A stretch of 64,000 nucleotides of DNA from Oscillospiraceae bacterium (GTDB lineage Bacteria; Bacillota; Clostridia; Oscillospirales; Oscillospiraceae). Positions within the stretch are counted from its first letter, which is position 1, and every line of letters begins with the position of its first letter. The stretch spans positions 62,001 to 126,000 of the forward strand of contig CACYHB010000006.1 in the NCBI GenBank assembly GCA_902774015.1, in the 5' to 3' direction. Positions 1 through 7,366 of the stretch are shown in pieces. The notes beneath the pieces are model-generated. The model ran no database searches. It saw nothing but the letters and a program-made list of their open reading frames with translations, and was not told the origin of the DNA. A program made the translations under genes and the position numbers.

Positions 1-29
1 CCCTCCATATCCAAACAGACGATATTCAT
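1..29 (-). CDS. Partial CDS, probable ThrH-like HAD phosphatase (N-terminus only)
   Basis: The minus strand opens a reading frame at 29 that reads MNIVCLDMEG before running off the window. A GAGGG Shine-Dalgarno lies 5-6 bases upstream and a promoter-like pair is at 74-103. The start resembles ThrH (phosphoserine phosphatase / homoserine phosphotransferase), whose first HAD motif is of the form CLDLEGV near the N-terminus. Only ten residues are visible, so the family call is an inference. Other HAD or exonuclease proteins could begin similarly. Confidence 0.45.
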
Positions 30-73
30 GGGTTCCCTCATTTCCGGCAGCGATCTGCCTGCAGCATGTGTTC

Positions 74-103
74 ATGTTAACAACAAGCAGCCCGTTTTGT
101 CAA
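74..103 (-). promoter_or_regulatory. Putative sigma-A promoter for the left-edge gene
   Basis: On the minus strand, TTGACA (103-98) is followed after 18 bases by TAACAT (79-74). The -35 is perfect and the -10 matches four of six consensus positions. It faces the partial gene that starts at 29. Confidence 0.5.
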
Positions 104-172
104 GCGCGGCTTGCATTTTTGCATGCGATGCTATATGATAATCAAGCAGCCTGGCTACAATGATTATAGGAT

Positions 173-343
173 GGCGAAAAGCTAAAAAGCTTTTCGCCGC
201 GCAGCTTTGCTGCGCAGCAAAACAGCAAAGCTGTTTTGCCATATACTCATTGCAATGAGCATCGGGCGAATGGTTTTGAGAATCATTCGCCGCCAAACTT
301 GTCGTTTGGCAGCGAAATCAATCGAATCCTCGATTGATTTCGC
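173..343. repeat. Array of seven back-to-back hairpins
   Basis: Seven inverted repeats follow each other almost without spacers: 173-198 (11-bp stem), 199-215 (7 bp), 217-239 (10 bp), 246-259 (palindrome), 265-291 (8-11 bp), 292-310 (7 bp) and 312-343 (14 bp, loop ATCC). Stem sequences differ from one another and loops are short. The array lies between divergent genes, so it is not a simple terminator. It resembles the hairpin-rich intergenic repeat elements found in clostridial genomes, but the family cannot be confirmed here. Confidence 0.85.
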
Positions 344-381
344 CCTCCGATGATTATTATTCTGAGGACGAGGTGAACGGC

Positions 382-1887
382 ATGGAACAGGAATACAGCA
401 TGGGAGAAAAGGCGCTCCGGCGCTGCGGAACGGTGCTGGGTGAATATCGCATCCCCCTGATCACAGGCCTCGCTGTCGGTCTGCTGGCCCATGGCTTCAC
501 CTTCACCAACAAGCTGCTCAACGCCGATGAGATCAGCTCCCTCTTCAGCAAGGGCGGCAGCTTTGAGTTCGGCCGCTGGTTTTTGGACGTGACGGGCCTG
601 CTCTTTCCCGACGCCAGCATGCCCTGGATCTACGGGCTGCTGAGTCTGTTCCTCTTTCTCGCCGTGGTGTGTCTCACGATCCGGATCTTCCACGTCCGCA
701 AGCCTTTCCTGCAGGGTGTTCTCTCGGCGGTTTTCGTGAGCTTTCCCGCCGTCACCGGGATGTATTGTTACTTCTTCACCTGCATTGCCTATGCGCTGGC
801 CCTGCTGATGGCGATCGCCTCCGTCGGCATCGGGCGGCGTCCCGGCTGGGGCGCGGCCGCGGGCGGCGTTCTGCTGCTCACGCTCAGCCTGGGGATCTAC
901 CAGGCCTATCTGGCTGTAGCCTCCACCTACTATCTGCTGCTCATGATCCAGAGCCTGCTGGAGGGCGAGGAGGCGGGAAAGGTTTTCCGCACCGGCCTTC
1001 GCGCGCTGGGGATCCTGGCCGCGGCGGCGCTGCTGTATTACGGCGTCAATCAGCTGGCCCTCGCGCTTACCGGGAGGGTATATGTGGAGTATAATTTCAG
1101 TGAACACGGACTCCTGTACCGGGTCGCGCTGGCCTACAACGCGCTGCTGAAGGCGGTGACCAGGGGCTACTTCGGCTTTGCGCCGCGCCCGCTTTCCCGC
1201 GCAGTGCATGTGCTGGGGGCGGCGGCGCTGCTGCTCTTCTTCCTGCGCTGGTTCCTGAAAAACCGGGACTTCCGGCGCGGTCTGCTGATGGCGGTCTGCC
1301 TCGTGCTGCTCCCTCTGAGCATGAACTGCCTTTTCCTCGCGGCGAGCGTGGAGGTGATCCACTCGCTCGCGCTTTACAGCTTCGTGTGCGTCTATGTGCT
1401 GGCGGTCATCGCGGTCGAAACCCTGGAGGGGAGCCTGGGCCGCGCGGGCAGAGACGCACTGCTGGCCGGGCTGCTGCTCATTGTGATCGTGAACGTCTAC
1501 TTCGCCAACGAGACCTATCTGAAACAGTATCTCCAGTATGAAAACGCCTTTGCCGTCTATTCCGAAATGGTGGCCCAGATCAAACAGACCGAGGGCTTCG
1601 ACGAGGGGACCCGGATCGCCATCGTGGGAAAAGGGGACGATCTCCTCTACCGGCAGGATAAGCTGGATACCGGCGATCTGCTGGGGCCGGAGCGGGATCT
1701 GGTGAACATCTATTCCCGTACGCGGCTGCTGCGCTACTACCTGGGCTTCGACGCCGATTTCCTGGATACGGACGAGTGCTGGCTGCTGAGCCTTGACCCC
1801 AGGGTGCGTGAGATGCCCTGCTATCCCTATTACGGCTCGGTGCAGAAAATTGACGATACCATCGTGGTCAAGCTGGGCGAAGCATGA
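382..1887 (+). CDS. Membrane glucosyltransferase-domain protein (GtrV-like)
   Basis: A protein of about 500 residues with roughly ten hydrophobic membrane segments, beginning near residue 25. The early segment with NADEISS and FEFGRWFLD resembles the Glucos_trans_II family, whose members add glucose from lipid-linked donors to cell-surface polymers such as O-antigen. The last 100 residues are soluble and probably face outside. I place the start at 382 because GAGGTGA lies 5 bases upstream; an in-frame ATG at 334 falls inside the hairpin array and has no ribosome site. The acceptor polymer is unknown. It is a single-gene unit closed by a terminator. Confidence 0.7.
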   Translation: MEQEYSMGEKALRRCGTVLGEYRIPLITGLAVGLLAHGFTFTNKLLNADEISSLFSKGGSFEFGRWFLDVTGLLFPDASMPWIYGLLSLFLFLAVVCLTIRIFHVRKPFLQGVLSAVFVSFPAVTGMYCYFFTCIAYALALLMAIASVGIGRRPGWGAAAGGVLLLTLSLGIYQAYLAVASTYYLLLMIQSLLEGEEAGKVFRTGLRALGILAAAALLYYGVNQLALALTGRVYVEYNFSEHGLLYRVALAYNALLKAVTRGYFGFAPRPLSRAVHVLGAAALLLFFLRWFLKNRDFRRGLLMAVCLVLLPLSMNCLFLAASVEVIHSLALYSFVCVYVLAVIAVETLEGSLGRAGRDALLAGLLLIVIVNVYFANETYLKQYLQYENAFAVYSEMVAQIKQTEGFDEGTRIAIVGKGDDLLYRQDKLDTGDLLGPERDLVNIYSRTRLLRYYLGFDADFLDTDECWLLSLDPRVREMPCYPYYGSVQKIDDTIVVKLGEA

Positions 1888-1890
1888 ATA

Positions 1891-1925
1891 AGGCTGTCTC
1901 ATGAATCGGTGAGGCAGCCTTTTTC
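1891..1925 (+). terminator. Rho-independent terminator
   Basis: AGGCTGTCTCA pairs with TGAGGCAGCCT (one G-U pair) and is followed by a T run. It starts four bases after the glucosyltransferase stop. Confidence 0.85.
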
Positions 1926-1950
1926 CTGCGCGGCTGCAAAAAATATTTAC

Positions 1951-1979
1951 TTGGCAAAAAAACTGTGGTAGTCTGTAGA
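1951..1979 (+). promoter_or_regulatory. Putative promoter for the C-N hydrolase
   Basis: TTGGCA, a 17-base A-rich spacer, then TGTAGA. The -35 is good and the -10 weak. Confidence 0.45.
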
Positions 1980-2004
1980 AAAGAACCGAGGGGAGGATAG
2001 GACG

Positions 2005-2796
2005 ATGAAGCTCGCCATGGCTCAGATGTGTATGGGAAGCAGCGTGGCAGAAAACCTGGAAAAGACTCTGCGCTTCATGGAGCGCGCCTCCGCACTGGAC
2101 GCCGATCTGATCTTCTTCCCGGAGGTCCAGCTGTCACCCTTTTTTGCCGCGAAACGCGGGCAGGACGCCTCCTGCTGGCTGATGCGCACGGATGGGCCCG
2201 AGATCACGGCCATCCGGGAAAAAGCCCGGGAGCTAGGCATCTGCGTCTGCCCCAATATCTATCTGGAGGAAAAGGGCAAGGCCTATGACGCCTCGCTGAT
2301 GATCGGCCCGGACGGGGAGATCCTCGGCGTGAGCAAGATGGTGCACGTCCCCCAGACGGAGTTTTTCTGGGAGCGGGACTACTACTGCCCTTCGGATACG
2401 GGCTTCCATACTTACGATACGCCCAAGGGGAAGGTCGGCGTAGTGATCTGCTTTGACCGGCACGTCCCGGACGGTGTGCGGAACTGCGTGCGCCAGGGGG
2501 CCGAGCTTGTCATTATCCCCACAGCCAATCTGACGACGGAGAATCTGGGCATCTTTGAGATGGAGCTGCGGGCGCTGGCGGTGCAGAACCGCTGCTTTGC
2601 GGCCATGTGCAACCGGGTCGGCACGGAGGGCGAGCTTACTTTTGCGGGCCACTCCTTGCTGGTTGCGCCGGACAGCCGGATCGAGTTCAAGGCCGGTGGT
2701 CTGGAGGGCCTCTATGTGATGGACCTGGACCCGGAGGAAGCCCGAAAAGCCCGGGAGGGCTGCAGCTGGTTCGATTTCGACCTGCTGCCGAGATAA
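2005..2796 (+). CDS. Carbon-nitrogen hydrolase (nitrilase superfamily)
   Basis: A 263-residue protein with the nitrilase-superfamily Glu-Lys-Cys triad in place: E40 in FFPEVQ, K111 in VSKMVH and C149 in VVICFDRH. The family hydrolyses amides or nitriles, for example in carbamoyl-putrescine, deaminated glutathione or omega-amides, through a Cys thioester. The length fits a single-domain cytosolic amidase. The start is set by GGGGAGG nine bases upstream. Neighbours do not reveal the substrate. Amidase is more likely than true nitrilase. Confidence 0.85.
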   Translation: MKLAMAQMCMGSSVAENLEKTLRFMERASALDADLIFFPEVQLSPFFAAKRGQDASCWLMRTDGPEITAIREKARELGICVCPNIYLEEKGKAYDASLMIGPDGEILGVSKMVHVPQTEFFWERDYYCPSDTGFHTYDTPKGKVGVVICFDRHVPDGVRNCVRQGAELVIIPTANLTTENLGIFEMELRALAVQNRCFAAMCNRVGTEGELTFAGHSLLVAPDSRIEFKAGGLEGLYVMDLDPEEARKAREGCSWFDFDLLPR

Positions 2797-2813
2797 TGAT
2801 CATAGACCAGCAA

Positions 2814-2834
2814 GGCCGGGCGCCGTGCCCGGCC
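2814..2834 (+). terminator. GC-rich hairpin, possible terminator
   Basis: GGCCGGGC / GCCCGGCC with a five-base loop, 17 bases after the C-N hydrolase stop. There is no proper T run, so termination may be weak and the GH43 gene could be read through. Confidence 0.4.
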
Positions 2835-2878
2835 CTGTCATTTCACAAAGAATCCGACTCTTCACAGGAGGAAGGAAG

Positions 2879-4351
2879 ATGCAGGCTTTCAACCCTTATC
2901 TGCCAAACTATGAATACGTCCCGGACGGTGAACCGCACGTCTTTGACGGCCGGCTTTATGTCTTCGGCTCCCATGACCGCTTCGGCGGCAAGATGTTCTG
3001 CCTGAACGACTATGTGGCCTGGTCCGCTCCGGTGGAGGATCTGCGGGACTGGCGCTATGAGGGCGTCATCTACCGCAAGACCCAGGACCCGGCCAACCCG
3101 AAGGGCAATAAGAGCATGTATGCCCCGGACGTGGCCCGCGGACCGGACGGCCGCTATTATCTCTATTACGGGCTGGCGGATCAGTACAAACTCAATGTGG
3201 CGGTCAGCGACAGCCCGGCCGGAGTCTACGAATACTGCGGCTGTGTGCGCCACGCGGACGGGACGCCCTGGGGCGAGAAAAAAGAGGATTTCATGCCCTT
3301 CGACCCCGGGATCCTCGTGGACGAGGACGGACGCATTCACCTTTACGCGGGGCAGGGACCGATGAAAGCATCCCAGGCGGCGTCCGACAGAAGAAGGCGC
3401 TTCCGGGATTCAGCCTATTACGCGGAGCTGGAGCCGGATATGATGACGATCCGCCGGGGACCGGAGAAGCTCCTGCCGAACTGCGCGGAATCCGCGGGAA
3501 CCGGCTTTGAACAGCACGAGTTTTTCGAGGCCAATTCCATCCGGAAATTCAAGGGCCGCTATTATTTCATCTATTCCTCCGTGCAGAGCCATGAGCTCTG
3601 CTATGCCGTGTCGGACCGGCCGGACGGCGGCTTCCGCTACGGCGGGACGCTGCACTCCAACGGCGACATCGGCGTCGAGTGCTTCTTCCCGCTCAAAATG
3701 ATCCACCGGGCGGACCGGAGGATCAAGGCCTATACCGGCAACAACCACGGGAGCATTGCAGAGGTGGGCGGGCGCTACTATATCTTCGGCCACCGGCACA
3801 CCAACGCCAGCATGTTCTCCCGGCAGGGTGTCGCGGAGGAGATCTTCATGGACGCGGAGGGGCGTTTTGCCCAGGCGGAGATGACCAGCTGCGGCTTGAA
3901 CGGCGGGCCGCTGAAGGGGACGGGGCTGTACCCCGCCGCCATCGCCTGTAATCTCCAGTCGAAAAACGGCGCCTGCTTCAGCTTCTTCACCACCCAGACC
4001 CGGAGCCATCCCCGCCTGACCCAGGAGGGAGGGGACAGAGAGCGCGATCCCGGGCAGTATATTGCCAATCTGCGCGACGGCGCGCGGGCCGGCTTCAAAT
4101 ATTTCGATTTTGAGAGTGACCGGCCGCACAAGATAAGTCTCCTGCTGAGAGGGCGCGCCAAAGGCGTCCTGTACGTCTATGACGCGGTACAATTCGAACG
4201 CCCCGCCGCGCAGCTCCCCGTGGATCTGCACTCGAAGGACTGGACGGAGCTTGAGGGGACCCTGTGTGTCAGCGGCGGCAAATCTCCCCTGTTTTTCCTC
4301 TACCGGGGCAACGGTCACGTGGATTTGTATTCCTTTGCGCTGCGGCCCTGA
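2879..4351 (+). CDS. Glycoside hydrolase family 43 enzyme
   Basis: A 490-residue protein without a signal peptide. It has the GH43 layout: HVFDGRLYVFGSHD near residue 20 (first catalytic Asp region), MYAPDVARGPDGRYYLYY near residue 80 and FFEANSIRKFKGRYYFIY near residue 220 (the conserved Glu). The C-terminal 130 residues form a separate beta-rich domain. GH43 enzymes release xylose or arabinose from plant hemicellulose oligosaccharides. Being intracellular, it probably acts on imported oligomers. The start at 2879 follows AGGAGGAAGGA and is preferred over the upstream in-frame ATG at 2825. Confidence 0.85.
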   Translation: MQAFNPYLPNYEYVPDGEPHVFDGRLYVFGSHDRFGGKMFCLNDYVAWSAPVEDLRDWRYEGVIYRKTQDPANPKGNKSMYAPDVARGPDGRYYLYYGLADQYKLNVAVSDSPAGVYEYCGCVRHADGTPWGEKKEDFMPFDPGILVDEDGRIHLYAGQGPMKASQAASDRRRRFRDSAYYAELEPDMMTIRRGPEKLLPNCAESAGTGFEQHEFFEANSIRKFKGRYYFIYSSVQSHELCYAVSDRPDGGFRYGGTLHSNGDIGVECFFPLKMIHRADRRIKAYTGNNHGSIAEVGGRYYIFGHRHTNASMFSRQGVAEEIFMDAEGRFAQAEMTSCGLNGGPLKGTGLYPAAIACNLQSKNGACFSFFTTQTRSHPRLTQEGGDRERDPGQYIANLRDGARAGFKYFDFESDRPHKISLLLRGRAKGVLYVYDAVQFERPAAQLPVDLHSKDWTELEGTLCVSGGKSPLFFLYRGNGHVDLYSFALRP

Positions 4352-4397
4352 GGGAGACGCGTTCGTCCCGGGGCGAATGCGTCCCGCCGAAGCGAAA

Positions 4398-4454
4398 GAA
4401 CAGCGGTCCATAGGTCAGAATGCCTGAGCTTTGGGCCGCTGTTCGCGTTTTTTT
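4398..4454 (+). terminator. Rho-independent terminator after GH43
   Basis: The 12-base arms 4398-4409 and 4433-4444 pair almost perfectly. They are followed by a run of seven T at 4448-4454. Confidence 0.85.
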
Positions 4455-4494
4455 GTCATTCCTTTAGAACTTTAATTTTTTAATGCAACAGAGA

Positions 4495-4523
4495 TTGACG
4501 AAATGGTTTTCGGGGATTACAAT
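4495..4523 (+). promoter_or_regulatory. Sigma-A promoter of the M20-DUF3100 operon
   Basis: TTGACG, 17 bases, TACAAT. Both hexamers match five of six consensus positions at ideal spacing, 38 bases before the M20 start. Confidence 0.75.
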
Positions 4524-4561
4524 ATGCATAATTATTCCTTGGTATAACACGAGGCGGAAGA

Positions 4562-5875
4562 ATGAAGACAAAGGAAGAACTGAAACGAATGGTCTGTGAG
4601 GCGATCGACCGGCGCAGAGACGAGATCATTGCCTTTGCAGACGATGTGGCCTCGGAGCCTGAGCTGGGCTTCAAAGAGCTGAAAACCTCCGCGAAGTTCG
4701 TCAGACTGTTGGAAAGCCTCGGCAGAACGCCCAGGACCGGAATCGCCCAGACCGGCGTGGTGGACGCCTATCAGGGCGCAGGGTCCGAGATCCGCGTCGC
4801 CGTGATGGGCGAGATGGACGCCATCCTGGTGGCCGATCACCCGGATGCGGACAAGCTCACCGGCGCGGTCCACGCCTGCGGCCACAATGCACAGCTGGCC
4901 TCCGTGGCGGCCATCGCCTATGCGCTCCACGACACCGGGCTGATGCAGTATCTGGACGGGGACATCGTGCTGATGGGCCTGCCCGCCGAGGAGTACGTGG
5001 AGATCACTTACCGCAACAAGCTGCGGGAGGAGGGCAAGCTCTGGTTCCTCAGCGGCAAACAGGAGTTTATCCGCCTGGGCGAATTTGACGACATAGACAT
5101 CAGCGTGATGCAGCACAGCGCCGTGGCGGAGCCCGGGTACAAGGCGGGCGTGACTTCGGTTTGTACCGGATTTACCGCCAAGCTCATCAACTACAAGGGC
5201 AAGGCGGCCCACGCGGGCGCCGCCCCCTTCGACGGCGTCAACGCCCTCAACGCGGCCATGCTGGGGCTGATGGCGGTCCATGCCCAGCGGGAAACCTTCC
5301 GTGACGAGGACCATATCCGCGTACATCCGATCATCACCAAGGGCGGGGACATCGTCAACGTCGTCCCGGCGGACGTGCGGCTGGAGACCTATGTGCGCGG
5401 CAGTAATACCGACGCCATCCTGAATGCCAGCGAGAAGGTAAACCGGGCCTTTCGCGCCGGAGGCGACGCGGTGGGCGCTGACTGTGAGATCATCGAACTG
5501 CCGGGCTATCTCCCGGCTGTGCAGTGTGAAGCGCTCAACGACCTCATGTATGAGGAGCTGAAGTCCCTCCTGGGGGAGAATGCGGTGCAGAGGGTCTGCG
5601 CCGGCTTCGGCGGCGGCTCCACCGACCAGGGGGACGTGTCGCATTTGCTCCCGTCGATCCAGTCCTTCTTCGCAGGCGTCGAAGGCGGTCTGCACGCCAA
5701 TAACTTCTGCATGAAGGACAAGGATCTCACGGTGCTCACGGCTGCCAAAGCCATGCTCTGCCTCGTGATCGAGCTCCTGTATGACGGCGCGGCGGCGGGC
5801 AGAAAGGTCAAGGAAGGATTCAAACCGGTCCTCACCAAGGAGGAATACCTCCGTCAGTGGGGTCGGTTGGAATAA
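4562..5875 (+). CDS. M20-family amidohydrolase (aminobenzoyl-glutamate / aminoacyl-amide hydrolase type)
   Basis: A 437-residue zinc peptidase of the M20 family. Metal-site motifs visible are EPELGF near residue 32, GEMDAI near 83 and HACGHN at 104-109. The dimerisation-domain motif KGKAAHAGAAPFDGVNAL lies near residue 212. Relatives cleave amide bonds of N-acyl or p-aminobenzoyl amino acids in the cytoplasm. The gene starts a three-gene operon with a DUF3100 membrane protein and a 4-TM protein. By analogy with AbgA/B and AbgT this suggests a transporter supplying the substrate. The substrate itself is not known. Confidence 0.85.
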   Translation: MKTKEELKRMVCEAIDRRRDEIIAFADDVASEPELGFKELKTSAKFVRLLESLGRTPRTGIAQTGVVDAYQGAGSEIRVAVMGEMDAILVADHPDADKLTGAVHACGHNAQLASVAAIAYALHDTGLMQYLDGDIVLMGLPAEEYVEITYRNKLREEGKLWFLSGKQEFIRLGEFDDIDISVMQHSAVAEPGYKAGVTSVCTGFTAKLINYKGKAAHAGAAPFDGVNALNAAMLGLMAVHAQRETFRDEDHIRVHPIITKGGDIVNVVPADVRLETYVRGSNTDAILNASEKVNRAFRAGGDAVGADCEIIELPGYLPAVQCEALNDLMYEELKSLLGENAVQRVCAGFGGGSTDQGDVSHLLPSIQSFFAGVEGGLHANNFCMKDKDLTVLTAAKAMLCLVIELLYDGAAAGRKVKEGFKPVLTKEEYLRQWGRLE

Positions 5876-5906
5876 AAGTATCGTTTGGAGAGAAAGGTAG
5901 GTAAAC

Positions 5907-6773
5907 ATGAAGGATTTTAAGGAAAACTTCAATCTGAAGGACTGGAAAGTCCATGTCCTGTGCCTCGTGATCATGGTCATCGCCGAGCTGATCGGAACGG
6001 TGAAGATCGGCATCAACGGGGCCAGAGGCGGCGGCATCTCGTTCTCGCTGATCCCGATGCTGTTCGCCATCATCATCGGCATTGCGCTCGGCGGCATGAA
6101 AAAGATCAAGAGAGAGACCATGGAGACCGCCTCTCCCTATATCGGGATCTGCGTCATGTTCCTGATCGTAAAGCTCAGCTGCTCCATCGGCCCGGCCTGG
6201 AAGTCCATCGTGGCGGCCGGCCCCGCGCTGATCCTGCAGGAGTTCGGCAACCTCGGCACGATTTTCCTCTCCATGCCGCTGGCTGTGCTTGTGTTCCGGA
6301 TGGGCCGCGCCTCCATCGGCGCCGCGTTTTCCATCTCCCGTGAGCCGTCCATCGCCATCGTCGGCGAGAAGTACGGTCTCGACAGCCCCGAGGGCTCCGG
6401 CATCATGGGCGCCTACGTGACCGGTACGGTGCTGGGCACTGTGTTCTTCGGCATCCTCGCCTCGATCTTTGTCGGCATCAAGCTCTTCCACCCCTACGCG
6501 CTGGCCATGGCCGCAGGCATGGGCTCTGCCTCCATGCTCACCGCCGCAACGGCTCCTCTGGTGGAGGCCTTCCCGGAAATGGAGGAGGAGATCCGCGCTT
6601 TTGCCGCCACCTCCAATACGCTGACCAACGCCGACGGTTTGTACATGAGCCTGCTGATCGGTCTGCCCCTTACCGAATGGATGTACAAAAAGCTCAGTAA
6701 GAATCATCCGCAGAAGGGTATTCAGCCTGTCAAAGCAAGTGAGGATATCGTGGTAGAGAAGGAGGATATGTGA
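5907..6773 (+). CDS. DUF3100 membrane protein, putative transporter
   Basis: A 288-residue polytopic protein with about eight hydrophobic segments, matching the DUF3100 type in length and pattern (GISFSLIPMLFAIIIG, RASIGAAFSISREPSIAIVGEKYG, GMGSASMLTAATAP). Glycine- and serine-rich loops such as GMGSASM resemble substrate loops of secondary carriers. It begins 31 bases after the M20 gene with AAAGGTAGG upstream. The gene pairing suggests import of the M20 substrate. Function is inferred from context only. Confidence 0.7.
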   Translation: MKDFKENFNLKDWKVHVLCLVIMVIAELIGTVKIGINGARGGGISFSLIPMLFAIIIGIALGGMKKIKRETMETASPYIGICVMFLIVKLSCSIGPAWKSIVAAGPALILQEFGNLGTIFLSMPLAVLVFRMGRASIGAAFSISREPSIAIVGEKYGLDSPEGSGIMGAYVTGTVLGTVFFGILASIFVGIKLFHPYALAMAAGMGSASMLTAATAPLVEAFPEMEEEIRAFAATSNTLTNADGLYMSLLIGLPLTEWMYKKLSKNHPQKGIQPVKASEDIVVEKEDM

Positions 6774-6775
6774 CG

Positions 6776-7288
6776 ATGAAAGAGAAAAAGACGGAAAACA
6801 TGGGCAAGCTCTGGGCGACCCGCATCAAGGTCCTTCTCATCAGCGGCCTCCTGGCTTCCCTTGCCAACATGATCTATGAATGGCGCACCGGCGCTGCCAC
6901 CATCCACATGCCCTGGGAAGTTTTCCCGGCGCTGCTGTACATGTTCCTTATCGTGATCGTCAGCTGCATCGTCCACGACCTGCTGGCGAAGGTCCTGCCC
7001 TTCCAGGTCCCCGTCATCCTGTATGTGGCGCTAATCACCACGATTTTGAGCTTCCCCTTCACCGGCTGGTTTGCCACCACCATGGCCACCGAGTTTGCCA
7101 AGATCGGCCTGCTGCCTCTGTGCACGCCCATCCTCGCCTACGCCGGTATCTCCGCAGGCAAGGACCTCGATACCTTCAAGGAGCAGGGCGTGGCGATCGT
7201 GTGCACCGCCATCCTGGCCTTCGTCGGCACCTACATCGGCTCCGCCATCATCGCCGAGATCGTCCTGCGCATGACGCACGTGATCTGA
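6776..7288 (+). CDS. Four-TM hypothetical protein, partner of DUF3100
   Basis: About 170 residues with four to five hydrophobic segments and a short charged N-terminus. I do not recognise a named family. The gene abuts the DUF3100 stop. A GTG at 6770 overlapping that stop is a possible alternative start, but ATG 6776 lies 10 bases after AAGGAGG. The very tight linkage argues that the two membrane proteins form one complex, perhaps a split carrier. A terminator follows at once. Confidence 0.75.
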   Translation: MKEKKTENMGKLWATRIKVLLISGLLASLANMIYEWRTGAATIHMPWEVFPALLYMFLIVIVSCIVHDLLAKVLPFQVPVILYVALITTILSFPFTGWFATTMATEFAKIGLLPLCTPILAYAGISAGKDLDTFKEQGVAIVCTAILAFVGTYIGSAIIAEIVLRMTHVI

Positions 7289-7313
7289 ATTCAGAACAGC
7301 ATAGACGAAAACG

Positions 7314-7347
7314 ATCGCCCGATCCGCTGCTGCGGATCGGGCGATTT
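7314..7347. terminator. Terminator between converging genes
   Basis: A perfect 14-bp stem (7314-7327 / 7332-7345) with a four-base loop lies between the plus-strand operon and the minus-strand Ig-repeat gene. The T run is short. Confidence 0.8.
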
Positions 7348-7366
7348 TGCACGTATTCCGTGAATT

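Noticed and set aside
283..1902. A 539-codon minus-strand frame opposite the glucosyltransferase
   Set aside because: Gln/Arg/His-rich translation without domains; the plus-strand membrane protein has a proper ribosome site and terminator.
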